Numbered from the stretch's first letter, positions 9,155 through 18,993 are shown. The stretch is DNA of 33,019 nt from Arcicella sp. (GCA_025454855.1 JALONS010000012.1:1-33019); one strand, 5' to 3'. The notes: generated by a model from the letters alone, not told the origin. Made by a program: numbers and translations.

Positions 9155-9205
9155 AGATTTCTATCATTATTTCAAAATCTAAATCAACTCTGAAAACTTA
9201 GCGTC

Positions 9206-10423
9206 ATGGAAAGAGTAGTAATCACGGGTATTGGCATTAGTTGCTCAACCGGAAAAAACAAAGAAGAATTTAAAGAAAGCCTATACAGTGGTAAAGTTGG
9301 ATTAAAACCAATAGCTGCTGAACGTTTTCCTACTGAATCTCCCGTTTACAAAAACAAAAGTGCTTGTGTTTTAGACCAAGAGTATTTTGAAGAATTGAAA
9401 GCGGTTGATAATACTATACTTACTGAAATATCCGTGAGGGTAGTTGAAGAGGCGATGATTGATGCTGCTATCAACTTAGATAAAATCAACCGTAGAAAGG
9501 TGGGCATTTGCATGGCAACCACCATTGGAGGGTCTTATCCTTTTATGGATTTTACAAAAAGACGAGTTGATGGCATATTCAAAAAAGAAGATTATGAATT
9601 GATTTTTAAGGCTTCTACTCCAAATATTACAGGAAGTGTTCTTCGTTATTTTGGACTAAATGGACCTACCTCTACTATTTCAACGGCTTGTGCTGCTGGT
9701 ACTAATTCTATTGGGCGAGCTTTTGATATGATTTCAAATGGACGTATAGATATGTGCGTTAGTGGTGGAGTAGATGTTTTTTCTGAATTGAGCTTTGCAG
9801 GTTTTAATTCTTTACAGTCTTTATCTCGTGGAATATGCCAACCTTTTGATAAGAAAAGAGATGGACTTACCCTTGGTGATGCCAGTGCCTTTGTTATCAT
9901 GGAAAGTTTGAGCCATGCTCAAAAGAGAGGAGCAAAGATTTACTGTGAAATAAAAGGGTATTCTGCCAATAACGAAGCGTACCATCCTACGTCTCCTAAT
10001 CCAGACGGAAGTACCGCTTGTTTAACGATGCAACAAGCTCTAAAGCAAGCAGATATGAATATTGCTGAAATTCAATATATTAATGCACACGGAACTGCAA
10101 CTGGTGCTAATGATGGGATGGAGATAAACGGAATTCGGAAGCTATTTGGTGAACAACCGGTATATCTTAGTTCTACCAAATCAATGACTGGGCATACCTT
10201 AGGTGCAGCAGGAAGTATTGAACTAATAGCTACCAGTTTAGGAATGCACCATGGGTTTGTACCACCATCTTGTAATATCACTACGCCATTGATTGAGGAA
10301 AACGATAATTTAAGAATTGTACAAAATAAAGCCCTTGATTACGAATACGAAGGAGCTTTGTCTAATTCTTTCGGATTTGCTGGCTGTATGGCATCAATGG
10401 CAATTAAACGTTTTGATAATTAA
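9206..10423 (+). CDS. Beta-ketoacyl-ACP synthase (FabF-like, catalytically complete)
   Basis: STACAAGTNSIG (active Cys), NAHGTATGANDGME and KSMTGHTLGAAGSIE (both His). Confidence 0.94.
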   Translation: MERVVITGIGISCSTGKNKEEFKESLYSGKVGLKPIAAERFPTESPVYKNKSACVLDQEYFEELKAVDNTILTEISVRVVEEAMIDAAINLDKINRRKVGICMATTIGGSYPFMDFTKRRVDGIFKKEDYELIFKASTPNITGSVLRYFGLNGPTSTISTACAAGTNSIGRAFDMISNGRIDMCVSGGVDVFSELSFAGFNSLQSLSRGICQPFDKKRDGLTLGDASAFVIMESLSHAQKRGAKIYCEIKGYSANNEAYHPTSPNPDGSTACLTMQQALKQADMNIAEIQYINAHGTATGANDGMEINGIRKLFGEQPVYLSSTKSMTGHTLGAAGSIELIATSLGMHHGFVPPSCNITTPLIEENDNLRIVQNKALDYEYEGALSNSFGFAGCMASMAIKRFDN

Positions 10424-10441
10424 CCCTAAATTTACAATGCT

Positions 10442-10915
10442 ATGAGTGCTACTTATTCCATACCGTATCCTAAAGATTTATTACCGCACAGAGCCCCCAT
10501 GCTTTTGATTGATGAGATAGACGAATATGTCCCCGCAAAATCAATCCAAGTACGTACAGAGGTAAACCCTGATAGTATGTTTTTTCAGGGACATTTCCCA
10601 AACGAACCCATTTTACCCGGCATCGTTCTGATTGAAATGATGTTTCAGGCTTGCGGAATCTTTGGTCGTTTAGAAAATCTCCACAGCCGTTCTTTGGCAG
10701 GAGAAGTAATCACAGAAACCCGTGCCAAGTCAGGAAGGGCCATTAAAATAGAGAATACGTCATTTAGTCGTCCTGTATTTCCTAATGATGTACTCATTAT
10801 TAAGGCAGAACCCAAACAAAAATTATTCAATTTTTCTGTATTCAACGCCAGTGTAGAGATAGAAGGAAGAGGGGTAGCGGCTAAAGGGGTAGTTACAGTT
10901 TTGATAAACAATTAA
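10442..10915 (+). CDS. 3-hydroxyacyl-ACP dehydratase (FabZ-like hotdog fold)
   Basis: LLPHRAPMLLIDEI and GHFPNEPILPGIVLIEMMFQACG. Confidence 0.92.
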   Translation: MSATYSIPYPKDLLPHRAPMLLIDEIDEYVPAKSIQVRTEVNPDSMFFQGHFPNEPILPGIVLIEMMFQACGIFGRLENLHSRSLAGEVITETRAKSGRAIKIENTSFSRPVFPNDVLIIKAEPKQKLFNFSVFNASVEIEGRGVAAKGVVTVLINN

Positions 10916-10927
10916 CCAAATAATCAG

Positions 10928-12166
10928 ATGGAAACGCAAGAAAAAATAGTTATAACAGGTTGTGGTATTGTTTCAGGGTTAGGTATAGGTGTACAACCTT
11001 TTTGGGAGAAATTGAAAGCAGGAGAATCTTCTATTCAGATAAAAGATGAGTGGAATACCCCAGATTTAGATTGTAGTACCCCCGTATTTTATAGTAAATG
11101 TGCCGATTTCTCAATTTCAGAATACTTTACTGATTTGAAACCTCCATTTCCATTACGCTATTCACAATTAGCGATGATGGGATGTAAATTAGCCATTGAA
11201 GATGCCAATCTTGATTTGGCAAGCCTTTCGCCAGAACAAATAGGTTTAGTATTGGATACTTCTTGTAGTTCTAACGGAGCTGCTGAAGCGTTCTTATTTA
11301 AACTTTTTCAGGATGGTCCTGCTAAAGTAAGCCCATTTATTTTTACTAAAACAACAACTAACTGTGCTTTAGGAGATGTAGCAAGGGCATTTACGCTCAG
11401 AGGTCCAAGTTCTATTCTGTTAGGAGAAAACAGCGTATGTTATGGCTACGACCTCATAAAAGCTGGAAAAGCTGATATTGTAATCTGTGGAGGTTTTGAT
11501 GAAATTCGTGAAACAGCCATTTTGGCAAATCAATATCGTGGATACTTGCCATCGGTTGAAAAAAATGGTAAAACAAGAACCTTTGCCGAGTCCTTGGTAG
11601 ATGAAGAAGGAAAAGTGGTTTATGGTGAGGCAGCTTCTTTTGTAGTATTAGAATCAGAAAGCCATGCCCAAAAAAGAGGGGCTAAAATATACGCCCAAAT
11701 GCTCGACTATCACGTTTCGGGTGATGAAGCCTATCAAGATTTTATATACGACCGCTCGGCAGATTCATTAAAACAACATTTGGTAGATTTCAGCGAAAGT
11801 CGTCAGATAGATTTAGAACAAGTTTCGCTCATCGTCGGAGCATCAGGAATGCCTTGGAATGTTCGAGAATATGAAGCTCCAGTCATTAATGATTTATGGA
11901 AGAATAGTACCAAACCATTTTACACTACTGTAAAAGGAGCGGTTGGTGAAGGCTTTAGTTCATCGCCAATTACTTCTCTCATTACCGGAGCATTATGTTT
12001 ACAAAATGATACAGTTGTTGGTTCTGGTTATAATCCTCAGCAAGTAGGCTTGAATGGAGCAGCCCCCAAATTAGCAGTTAGTTACAGTTTTGAAGATGAT
12101 GACATCGCTTTAGTAAACTCTATTCACATGGGAGGAAATACAGTAACGGTGGCTCTAAAAAAATAA
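10928..12166 (+). CDS. KS-like chain length factor (catalytic residues lost)
   Basis: Thiolase-like fold with GPSSILLGENSVCYGYDLIKAGKADIVICGG; catalytic Cys position is Asn and the active-site His motifs are absent. Confidence 0.85.
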   Translation: METQEKIVITGCGIVSGLGIGVQPFWEKLKAGESSIQIKDEWNTPDLDCSTPVFYSKCADFSISEYFTDLKPPFPLRYSQLAMMGCKLAIEDANLDLASLSPEQIGLVLDTSCSSNGAAEAFLFKLFQDGPAKVSPFIFTKTTTNCALGDVARAFTLRGPSSILLGENSVCYGYDLIKAGKADIVICGGFDEIRETAILANQYRGYLPSVEKNGKTRTFAESLVDEEGKVVYGEAASFVVLESESHAQKRGAKIYAQMLDYHVSGDEAYQDFIYDRSADSLKQHLVDFSESRQIDLEQVSLIVGASGMPWNVREYEAPVINDLWKNSTKPFYTTVKGAVGEGFSSSPITSLITGALCLQNDTVVGSGYNPQQVGLNGAAPKLAVSYSFEDDDIALVNSIHMGGNTVTVALKK

Positions 12167-12170
12167 GAGA

Positions 12171-13370
12171 ATGGAAAATCTAACAAATCAGTCAAGTTTT
12201 TATCAACAACACGGAGCTACTTTTAAGGCAGCATACCAAGCGGCGTATCGTCAGGTATTATCTCGTGAAGAAGAGAAAAAGGCGAAATACCAGTTAAAAG
12301 ATTGGGAATTCTTAACGGCTAATTTAGCGAATTTCATGCCTGAAATACCCGAACGTGCCTATGAAAATATCTACCACAAACTCCTCATTAATCATTTGCT
12401 AAGTGCCAGTAGTTTCAACTACGTTGATTTAGATTCAATGAAATACATGAGAGTACAAGGAAATACAGAATTTTTACAACAGGGCGTACAGAAAAAACCT
12501 AAAATATTTTGTACGTATCATTTAGGAGGATACAGAGCGATTTTTGCCATGTTACTTAATGCTGGATATCCGATTGCCTTGGTGGTTGATAAAAAGACCC
12601 ACAATCAACAAAAAGAGAGCATTGAGAGAGTAACTCAGAAATTAAACGAACACAATAGCTCGCAAGTGAGTGTAAAGATATTAGAAGCTGAAAACCCTGA
12701 AATTGGGAAGAACATGGCAATGGCAGTATTAGCAGGGTATTCGGTACTGATTTTTTTAGATGGTAATACAGGGGTAGGAGGGTTGTACAATCGTACTGAA
12801 AAACAACTAAAATTACGGTTTTTGCAACAAGATATTTATTCCAGAACAGGGATTGCTACTCTTTCTTTTGCCATGCGAATACCTATCATACCTATTATTT
12901 CTTATTATGAAACTGTTAATGGGGTAGAAGTACCTCTGTATTTTGCAGATGAACCAATTAGCCCCAATACCCAAGGGATTTCGCAGGTAGATTACGTTTC
13001 AACAACTACGCTGAAACTATATGGATTTCTTGAAAAATACCTCCGTGAATATCCCGACCAATGGGAAAGTTGGTTTTATTTCCATAAGTTCTTAGCTGTT
13101 TCAGACCAACGTTTGCCTCTTGATAGTATTGAAAGTAAGCAAATGCCTGAAACATTGAAATTTCATTTTAAAAGATTTGGCATTTTTAAATTAAATGATG
13201 AAGGGTATCTGTTCGATAAGAAAACATACCGAGCCTACCCCTTAGATTCAACTGATTTTGAAAAATTATCCCAAATCACCCTTTTGAATGCTTCAAATAC
13301 ACAAGATTTAGTGCAAAATTTTGAAGGAGAATGGATTACAAAATTATTTCATAATAATATTCTTGTTTAA
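12171..13370 (+). CDS. LpxL/HtrB-like acyltransferase family protein
   Basis: KIFCTYHLGGYRAIFAMLLNAGYPIALVVDKKTHNQQ ... VLIFLDGNTGVGG; resembles the LpxL-like acyltransferases in aryl polyene-type clusters. Confidence 0.75.
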   Translation: MENLTNQSSFYQQHGATFKAAYQAAYRQVLSREEEKKAKYQLKDWEFLTANLANFMPEIPERAYENIYHKLLINHLLSASSFNYVDLDSMKYMRVQGNTEFLQQGVQKKPKIFCTYHLGGYRAIFAMLLNAGYPIALVVDKKTHNQQKESIERVTQKLNEHNSSQVSVKILEAENPEIGKNMAMAVLAGYSVLIFLDGNTGVGGLYNRTEKQLKLRFLQQDIYSRTGIATLSFAMRIPIIPIISYYETVNGVEVPLYFADEPISPNTQGISQVDYVSTTTLKLYGFLEKYLREYPDQWESWFYFHKFLAVSDQRLPLDSIESKQMPETLKFHFKRFGIFKLNDEGYLFDKKTYRAYPLDSTDFEKLSQITLLNASNTQDLVQNFEGEWITKLFHNNILV

Positions 13371-13382
13371 ACTTTACAGACG

Positions 13383-13595
13383 ATGAAAAATAAAGACTTA
13401 ACAATCAAGCATCTTAATCAATTTGACGAAGACGCAATCTTAGATTTCTCTGCTGCCGACGAAGTACGTGGTGGTAGTTACTCAATGGTTTTTGATGAAT
13501 CAGCAGAACAAGCCATTTTTGATAGTGGCAGTAATGACAAAAAACAATTGACCAACTGGCTAAAAACCGTGCGTCTGTTGCTCGAAGAAGATTAA
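13383..13595 (+). CDS. Small GG-leader-like peptide, candidate RiPP precursor
   Basis: MKNKDLTIKHLNQFDEDAILDFSAADEVRGG / SYSMVFDESAEQAIFDSGSNDKKQLTNWLKTVRLLLEED; between acyltransferase and LanB-like genes. Confidence 0.6.
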   Translation: MKNKDLTIKHLNQFDEDAILDFSAADEVRGGSYSMVFDESAEQAIFDSGSNDKKQLTNWLKTVRLLLEED

Positions 13596-13613
13596 CCCTC
13601 ATAGTCTATTGTT

Positions 13614-13659
13614 CACTTCGGGCTTCATCCCGTAGCGATTACTATCGTTGCCCGAAGTG
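13614..13659. repeat. Hairpin-forming inverted repeat in the intergenic region before the LanB-like gene
   Basis: CACTTCGGGC (13614-13623) / GCCCGAAGTG (13650-13659), with inner AGCGAT-TACT-ATCGTT pairing. Confidence 0.75.
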
Positions 13660-13716
13660 CTTTGGCTATGCTTGTTAAATGTGATATTATTGAACACAAA
13701 GAAACGTCACAATCAG

Positions 13717-16284
13717 ATGAAAACTCCTCCTAAAATAGCAACACAAATTACGCTATTCCCTCATGTATTGTTGCGAATAGCAGGTAATCCAACAGAGACT
13801 ATTGGTCAGTTGGTAGGAGATATGTCAGTATCTAATAATATCATATCTTCAGAAGGAAAATTAGCTATTTTACAAAAACGTAAGGAAGTATTTTGTGAAA
13901 AATTATTGTGTTACATACAAGGGATTGACGAACAGCCTAAAACGCAACAACTTTTACAGAATTTACGTCGGGATATTTTCAATGACCGAAATGTTAAAGC
14001 CAAAGATTTTGATTTTGCTCTTAGTAATCTTTCAGACGAATTAATACAACAATTAGAGGATTTACTTACGCTGAAAAAGCAGATTTTTGAAGAAGAGGAA
14101 AATACTAAGATTCTTTACGCTGAGTCCTTGTATTTTTCAAGAACTCAACTTCAAAAACTTATTAAAGATGATATGTTTTTGAAAGGAATCTCTTTTTCAA
14201 GTTTGATTTTGAAAGAACAAATTACTAATTATCTCAATACTGAGGTAAAGGATTTTCGTAAGAAAGAATTGCAAATCGAAGGTGGAATATTGAGATATTA
14301 TACCCGAATGAGTATGAAAACGTCTCCGTACAGTACTTTTACACATTTAAGTTTTGCCAAGCTACCAGATACCGATGGGGTCTCATTTGATAATCAGTTA
14401 TTGGGAACTCCCCAAAGTAGTATTTCGCTGAATATTAGGCTCTTGAAGTGTTTTCAAGGGCTGATATTAAGAAGCCAAACTTTAAAATACTTTCAGCTTC
14501 TTACGGTTAATCCGAGTGTAACAGTAGTGGATGGAAAATTTAAGTTTGCTGTGCAACAATCTGATTCAGTCCGTTGTGGAAGTTTACCTTTTTCGAGTAC
14601 AATACAATTCATTTTAGAGATTGTGAGCGAAAGAAAATCGTATCAACAAACTGTATTGAAAATTTTGAGAAAATTCAATTCTGATGAGATAACAATTATT
14701 AAATATTTGGATAAACTCTTGGAAATGGGATTAATTAATCTAACCTTTCCCATTGAGGCGTATGATGTACAGTGGAGTCATCAATTATTGAAGTGGTTGC
14801 AAACCCATGCTTGGATTAAACCCGCTTTTATTCACCCACAAATCATCTTTTTACAAACACTGATTGATATTGAAGCAAAAATTGCACAGGCAGATGAAAC
14901 AGAACGAGCTAAGCTATTAACAGCATATCAAAAATCTTTATCATTATTTGAGCAACAAGAAACCATAAAGCCATTTATAGATGAGTTTTTGAAGATAAAG
15001 CCTGAACAAGTATTTTTTGAAGATGTTTTTTTACCAAATTCCTCCATTACACTTCCGCAGAGTGACTTATTGGTAATTGCAAAATGGATTGAAGATTTAA
15101 GTAAATACGTTGCTACGCATTTCCCACATCCATTAAATGTATTATTCAATGATATTTGGGAACATTTGACTAATGAATTGAATGATGAAGTACCACTGAT
15201 AAAATTTTTTGAAGCGTATCTATTACAGAAGGAGTCGGCAACGGGGCAAAATACAATTTCGCTTAGCGAATCGCTATTAGAAATTTGGGAGCAATTAGTT
15301 GATAATCATGAAATTATTAATATTAATACCTCAGATTTAATATATACCCAAATGCCTATTAGCGAACAGAACACACTTTCTAAGAGCATTTTTATACAAT
15401 ATTTCAAGAACGAACAAGGGCAATTAAGTGGTGTATTGAATGGGATATTAGAAGGTTGTGGTAGAATGTATAGCAGATTTTTGAAAGGTTTTGATACAGA
15501 AATTACTCATCAGTTACAGCTTTGGAACAAAAGTGTTTCAGAAGATTTACTTCTCGCAGAGAATAGTGACGATACTTTTCATAATGCTAACATTCATGAG
15601 CCATTGTTGCCTTGCCAGTTAATAAATCCAGCAGGACACCCCTTGCAAGGGAAGGTGAATAAAATACCCGTGAGCGAATTAACTATCAAAAAAATAGATA
15701 GTACCCTACGAATATTTCACCCTAAGTCTCAGCAGATAGTAGTGGTGTTTGATATGGGTTTTCAAGCTAAAAGGTCAGTTTTATATGAATTTGTGAACCA
15801 GTTTTCTACGTTTAAACACCCTAAATTGGGAGAATTCTGTAAGATGCTTAATACCATCGCAAGCAAGAAATTCAGGGCAACTCAAGCATATTATTACTTA
15901 CCAAGAATACAAATATCTGACCGTCTCATCATTCAGCGGAAAACCTGGATTTTACCCTTCCAATGGCATACAGAGCAATTAATGGATACAGAGGGCTTTG
16001 AATTCTATAAAATTTTGCAAAGAATTAAAGATGAGTTGAATTTGCCATCAGAGGTTTTTGTGAATATTGATGGGGTAAATTCAGATGACAGAAAACCACA
16101 ATATATCCACTTGGATAATCCCTTGCTGGTAGAGATGTTAAGAAAAATTTATCTAAAAGCTAAGAAGACATTATCGGCAATCAGAATTGTCGAAATGCAA
16201 CCTCAAAGCTCTCAACTATATCCAATAAATAACCAACATTATGTCTGCGAGGCGGTGCCTCAATGGTACTTAAATACGTTCTGA
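13717..16284 (+). CDS. Lantibiotic dehydratase (LanB) N-terminal/glutamyl-transfer domain protein, no evident SpaB_C domain
   Basis: LRYYTRMSMKTSPYSTFTHLSF (LanB RYxxRxSxRPTPFGxF-like), then PRIQISDRLIIQRKTWIL...LPSEVFVNIDGVNSDDRKPQYIHLDNPLLVEMLRK...CEAVPQWYL near the end of the protein. ATG 13717 preferred over 13648, which lies in the hairpin. Confidence 0.8.
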   Translation: MKTPPKIATQITLFPHVLLRIAGNPTETIGQLVGDMSVSNNIISSEGKLAILQKRKEVFCEKLLCYIQGIDEQPKTQQLLQNLRRDIFNDRNVKAKDFDFALSNLSDELIQQLEDLLTLKKQIFEEEENTKILYAESLYFSRTQLQKLIKDDMFLKGISFSSLILKEQITNYLNTEVKDFRKKELQIEGGILRYYTRMSMKTSPYSTFTHLSFAKLPDTDGVSFDNQLLGTPQSSISLNIRLLKCFQGLILRSQTLKYFQLLTVNPSVTVVDGKFKFAVQQSDSVRCGSLPFSSTIQFILEIVSERKSYQQTVLKILRKFNSDEITIIKYLDKLLEMGLINLTFPIEAYDVQWSHQLLKWLQTHAWIKPAFIHPQIIFLQTLIDIEAKIAQADETERAKLLTAYQKSLSLFEQQETIKPFIDEFLKIKPEQVFFEDVFLPNSSITLPQSDLLVIAKWIEDLSKYVATHFPHPLNVLFNDIWEHLTNELNDEVPLIKFFEAYLLQKESATGQNTISLSESLLEIWEQLVDNHEIININTSDLIYTQMPISEQNTLSKSIFIQYFKNEQGQLSGVLNGILEGCGRMYSRFLKGFDTEITHQLQLWNKSVSEDLLLAENSDDTFHNANIHEPLLPCQLINPAGHPLQGKVNKIPVSELTIKKIDSTLRIFHPKSQQIVVVFDMGFQAKRSVLYEFVNQFSTFKHPKLGEFCKMLNTIASKKFRATQAYYYLPRIQISDRLIIQRKTWILPFQWHTEQLMDTEGFEFYKILQRIKDELNLPSEVFVNIDGVNSDDRKPQYIHLDNPLLVEMLRKIYLKAKKTLSAIRIVEMQPQSSQLYPINNQHYVCEAVPQWYLNTF

Positions 16285-16333
16285 ACAGAACGATTCTGGA
16301 GTTAAATCTATTTAAACTAACATATTTATAAAA

Positions 16334-16753
16334 ATGAAAAAATTACTTATTCTCGCATTATTGATAGCTTACGGAACGCTCCAAGCTCAAACTCCCGTAT
16401 CAGACAGGGGTACAGTTACATTAGTGGTAAATATCAAGAACTTCAAGAGTGATGAAGGGACTGCTTACATATCTCTTCAAGACCCTACCAAAAGACCCAT
16501 ACAACAACAATCGGCAAAAATTATTAAGAATGTAACACAAGTTGTTTTTAAGAATGTTGCCATTGGTAAGTATGCCGTTCGTTTATTCCATGACGAAAAT
16601 GACAACAAAAAAATGGATACAGGCTTTTTTGGTATTCCAAAAGAAAGTTGGGGTGTATCTAATGATGTAAAAGCCAATTTTGGACCACCCAAATTTGAAG
16701 ATATGATTTTTGTCTTAGAACGTGACAAAACAATTACCATTACCATGAACTAA
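16334..16753 (+). CDS. DUF2141 family secreted protein
   Basis: Signal peptide MKKLLILALLIAYGTLQAQ; YAVRLFHDENDNKKMDTGFFGIPKESWGVSN. Confidence 0.85.
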   Translation: MKKLLILALLIAYGTLQAQTPVSDRGTVTLVVNIKNFKSDEGTAYISLQDPTKRPIQQQSAKIIKNVTQVVFKNVAIGKYAVRLFHDENDNKKMDTGFFGIPKESWGVSNDVKANFGPPKFEDMIFVLERDKTITITMN

Positions 16754-16883
16754 AATATTATTTAGGCAGGAATTGTTGAGGTTTGAGCATTAGTATTTGT
16801 GATTGTAAAATCTGAAAATTCCTAACCGAAAACTAAGAATAAACGAATATCCATCAGGTACACATTCCCTAAATTCATTGAAA

Positions 16884-18362
16884 ATGTCCGAGTCGCAACA
16901 CATATTATTTCCAATCTTGACGAAAGATGCCCAGCCAAGGCGATTTATAGAAGTATTGCGTCATCGTCATGAACTTGCTCAACTGAATGATAAATTAGCA
17001 ATCGTTGAGAAAAATCAAACGGTTACTTACCATCAATTATGGGAACGAGTAGATGAGCTACAAACTGATTTTGCCAATGTTGGTATTCAAAAAGGGGATG
17101 TAGTAGCTATTTGCTCGCCGAATAGCATCAGTATTTGTATTACTTTTTTAGCTCTTTGGCAATACGGAGCAATTCCTTTTATCATTAATTATAAGTTAGA
17201 AACGTTAGGAAACCTCTGCGATTTGAACATCCAATACTATTTAGTACCTAACAATAATGCAAGTGTTCATAGATATTTCAAGAGTTTCGACCATTTCAAG
17301 CAAACTAATTTGCACGAAGGAATAGAATGTTATATAAATCAATACGTAAATACAAAAAAACTGAAAGATACGGCTTTTTTAGCTACCAGTTCTGGTAGTA
17401 GTGGCAAAGCAAAAATTGTGAAACTTACAGAGCAAGGAACACTTTTTAACGTAAAATCAAATTGTAAAGCACTATCCATCGCTACGAATGATGTTTCGGC
17501 TTTGATTCTACCTTTGGGCTATTCCTATGGTTTGGTAGCACAGTTCCTAAGCCATCTTTATATGGGAGCAAGTTTAGTTATCTTAGACACCGTCTTTTTC
17601 TTTACCCAAATTGGACAAATTCTGAATCATTTTAAGGTAACAAATTTATTTATGGTACCACCCATGATTCGCCAGATTAATTATTTGTATTCAAAAAAAA
17701 TGTTACAAATAGATTGTCCATCGCTTAAATTTTTAACCATCGGTGGTAATCGAATAGAAACCTCGTCGATAACCAAAGTAATGGATATTTTTAAATGTAA
17801 AGTAGTAAAAACCTACGGATTAGCAGAGGCAGGTCCCAGAGTAGCCACAAATATAGTTTCAAATCCTGAACACCCTAATGTAGAGTCTGTCGGGAGGGCA
17901 AATCAAGGTGTTGAAATAGAAATAGTGGCTCAGAAAAATCCAGATAGTCAAGGCGTTGGGGTTATTAAAATTCATAGCCCTTCGGTAATGTCAGGATACT
18001 TTAATGTACGGAAACCAACGAATGTAGTCCCATTTAAATCGGTGATTACTAAAGACTTAGGTTATGTAGATACTGAGGGGAACTTGTTTATTTTAGGTAG
18101 AAAAGATAATCATTTTTCAATTGATAAACAATCTTTTTGGTATCGAGACATTGAGAATCTTTTGTATAAAAACTTTCCTTTTTTAAAGATTTCAATCCAA
18201 AAAGTAAGGTATAGCATTACGATAAAAGTGGTAGCCATGTATGATTTTATCATTGATTTGGAAAAAGTAAATCAAGTTTTAGTAGAAAATTTTGGGGCAA
18301 AAGCTAAAAAAATGTTCAAGATAGAAGTGTTAAAAACTAATGCTATGCTCAATGAAAAATAA
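16884..18362 (+). CDS. AMP-dependent acyl/aryl synthetase (ligase)
   Basis: FLATSSGSSGKAKIVKLTEQG (P-loop-like), KTYGLAEAGPRVATN, LGYVDTEGNLFILGRKDN. Confidence 0.9.
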   Translation: MSESQHILFPILTKDAQPRRFIEVLRHRHELAQLNDKLAIVEKNQTVTYHQLWERVDELQTDFANVGIQKGDVVAICSPNSISICITFLALWQYGAIPFIINYKLETLGNLCDLNIQYYLVPNNNASVHRYFKSFDHFKQTNLHEGIECYINQYVNTKKLKDTAFLATSSGSSGKAKIVKLTEQGTLFNVKSNCKALSIATNDVSALILPLGYSYGLVAQFLSHLYMGASLVILDTVFFFTQIGQILNHFKVTNLFMVPPMIRQINYLYSKKMLQIDCPSLKFLTIGGNRIETSSITKVMDIFKCKVVKTYGLAEAGPRVATNIVSNPEHPNVESVGRANQGVEIEIVAQKNPDSQGVGVIKIHSPSVMSGYFNVRKPTNVVPFKSVITKDLGYVDTEGNLFILGRKDNHFSIDKQSFWYRDIENLLYKNFPFLKISIQKVRYSITIKVVAMYDFIIDLEKVNQVLVENFGAKAKKMFKIEVLKTNAMLNEK

Positions 18363-18993
18363 TGGTATTCATATTTTTTGGTTAGATACCTCAGACTTCA
18401 CCCAAGAAGAACAATTATTGCATTTTTCTGCCCCATTTCACTTAAAGAGAAAACCGTTGAATGGTTTAAATTTTAGGCAGAAGAAAGTTTCGATATTCTC
18501 TAAACATCTGTTAGCTTACGGGTTACGATACATTCAAGAAAAATTACCAGAAAGCATTAGTTTCAGAACGAATGGGAAACCATATTTTGAAGATTCACCT
18601 ATTCATTTTAATATTTCACATTCCAACAATTTAGTAGTTTGTGGGGTAGCCTATCAAAATTTTGGTATTGACTTACAGCAGATTATACCATTTAAAAAAG
18701 GAATTGAAGGTGTTTTTTTAGATACTTATGAAAAGGATAAAATTAATTCAGAAGACTTTTTGAAGGTTTGGAGTAAAAAAGAAGCAGCTTATAAAGGGTT
18801 TGGGTTTGAATTAGGAGCCAAATTAACCGATTTTAAATATGAGTGTACAGATTTGATGCTTTACCAAAATCATAAGGTGAAATTGATAGAGCAAAATATT
18901 ATCCAAGGGTATTATTGTTTCTTAGCTGTTGATACCAAATCAGAACATCAAGTAAACATAAGTAACATAACAATAAATCAATTGAATAGTTGA
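18352..18993 (+). CDS. 4'-phosphopantetheinyl transferase superfamily protein
   Basis: FGIDLQQI, EDFLKVWSKKEAAYKGFGFEL. ATG 18352 chosen; overlaps the AMP ligase end. Confidence 0.88.
   Translation: MKNNGIHIFWLDTSDFTQEEQLLHFSAPFHLKRKPLNGLNFRQKKVSIFSKHLLAYGLRYIQEKLPESISFRTNGKPYFEDSPIHFNISHSNNLVVCGVAYQNFGIDLQQIIPFKKGIEGVFLDTYEKDKINSEDFLKVWSKKEAAYKGFGFELGAKLTDFKYECTDLMLYQNHKVKLIEQNIIQGYYCFLAVDTKSEHQVNISNITINQLNS

Noticed and set aside
9646-9900. Minus-strand ORFs within the KS and other coding genes
   Set aside because: Antisense to well-supported conserved genes; no recognisable domain or start context.
13648-13716. N-terminal 23 residues of the LanB-like ORF in the track
   Set aside because: Starts within the intergenic hairpin; MKTPPKIATQITLFPHVLLRIAG from 13717 looks like the natural N-terminus.
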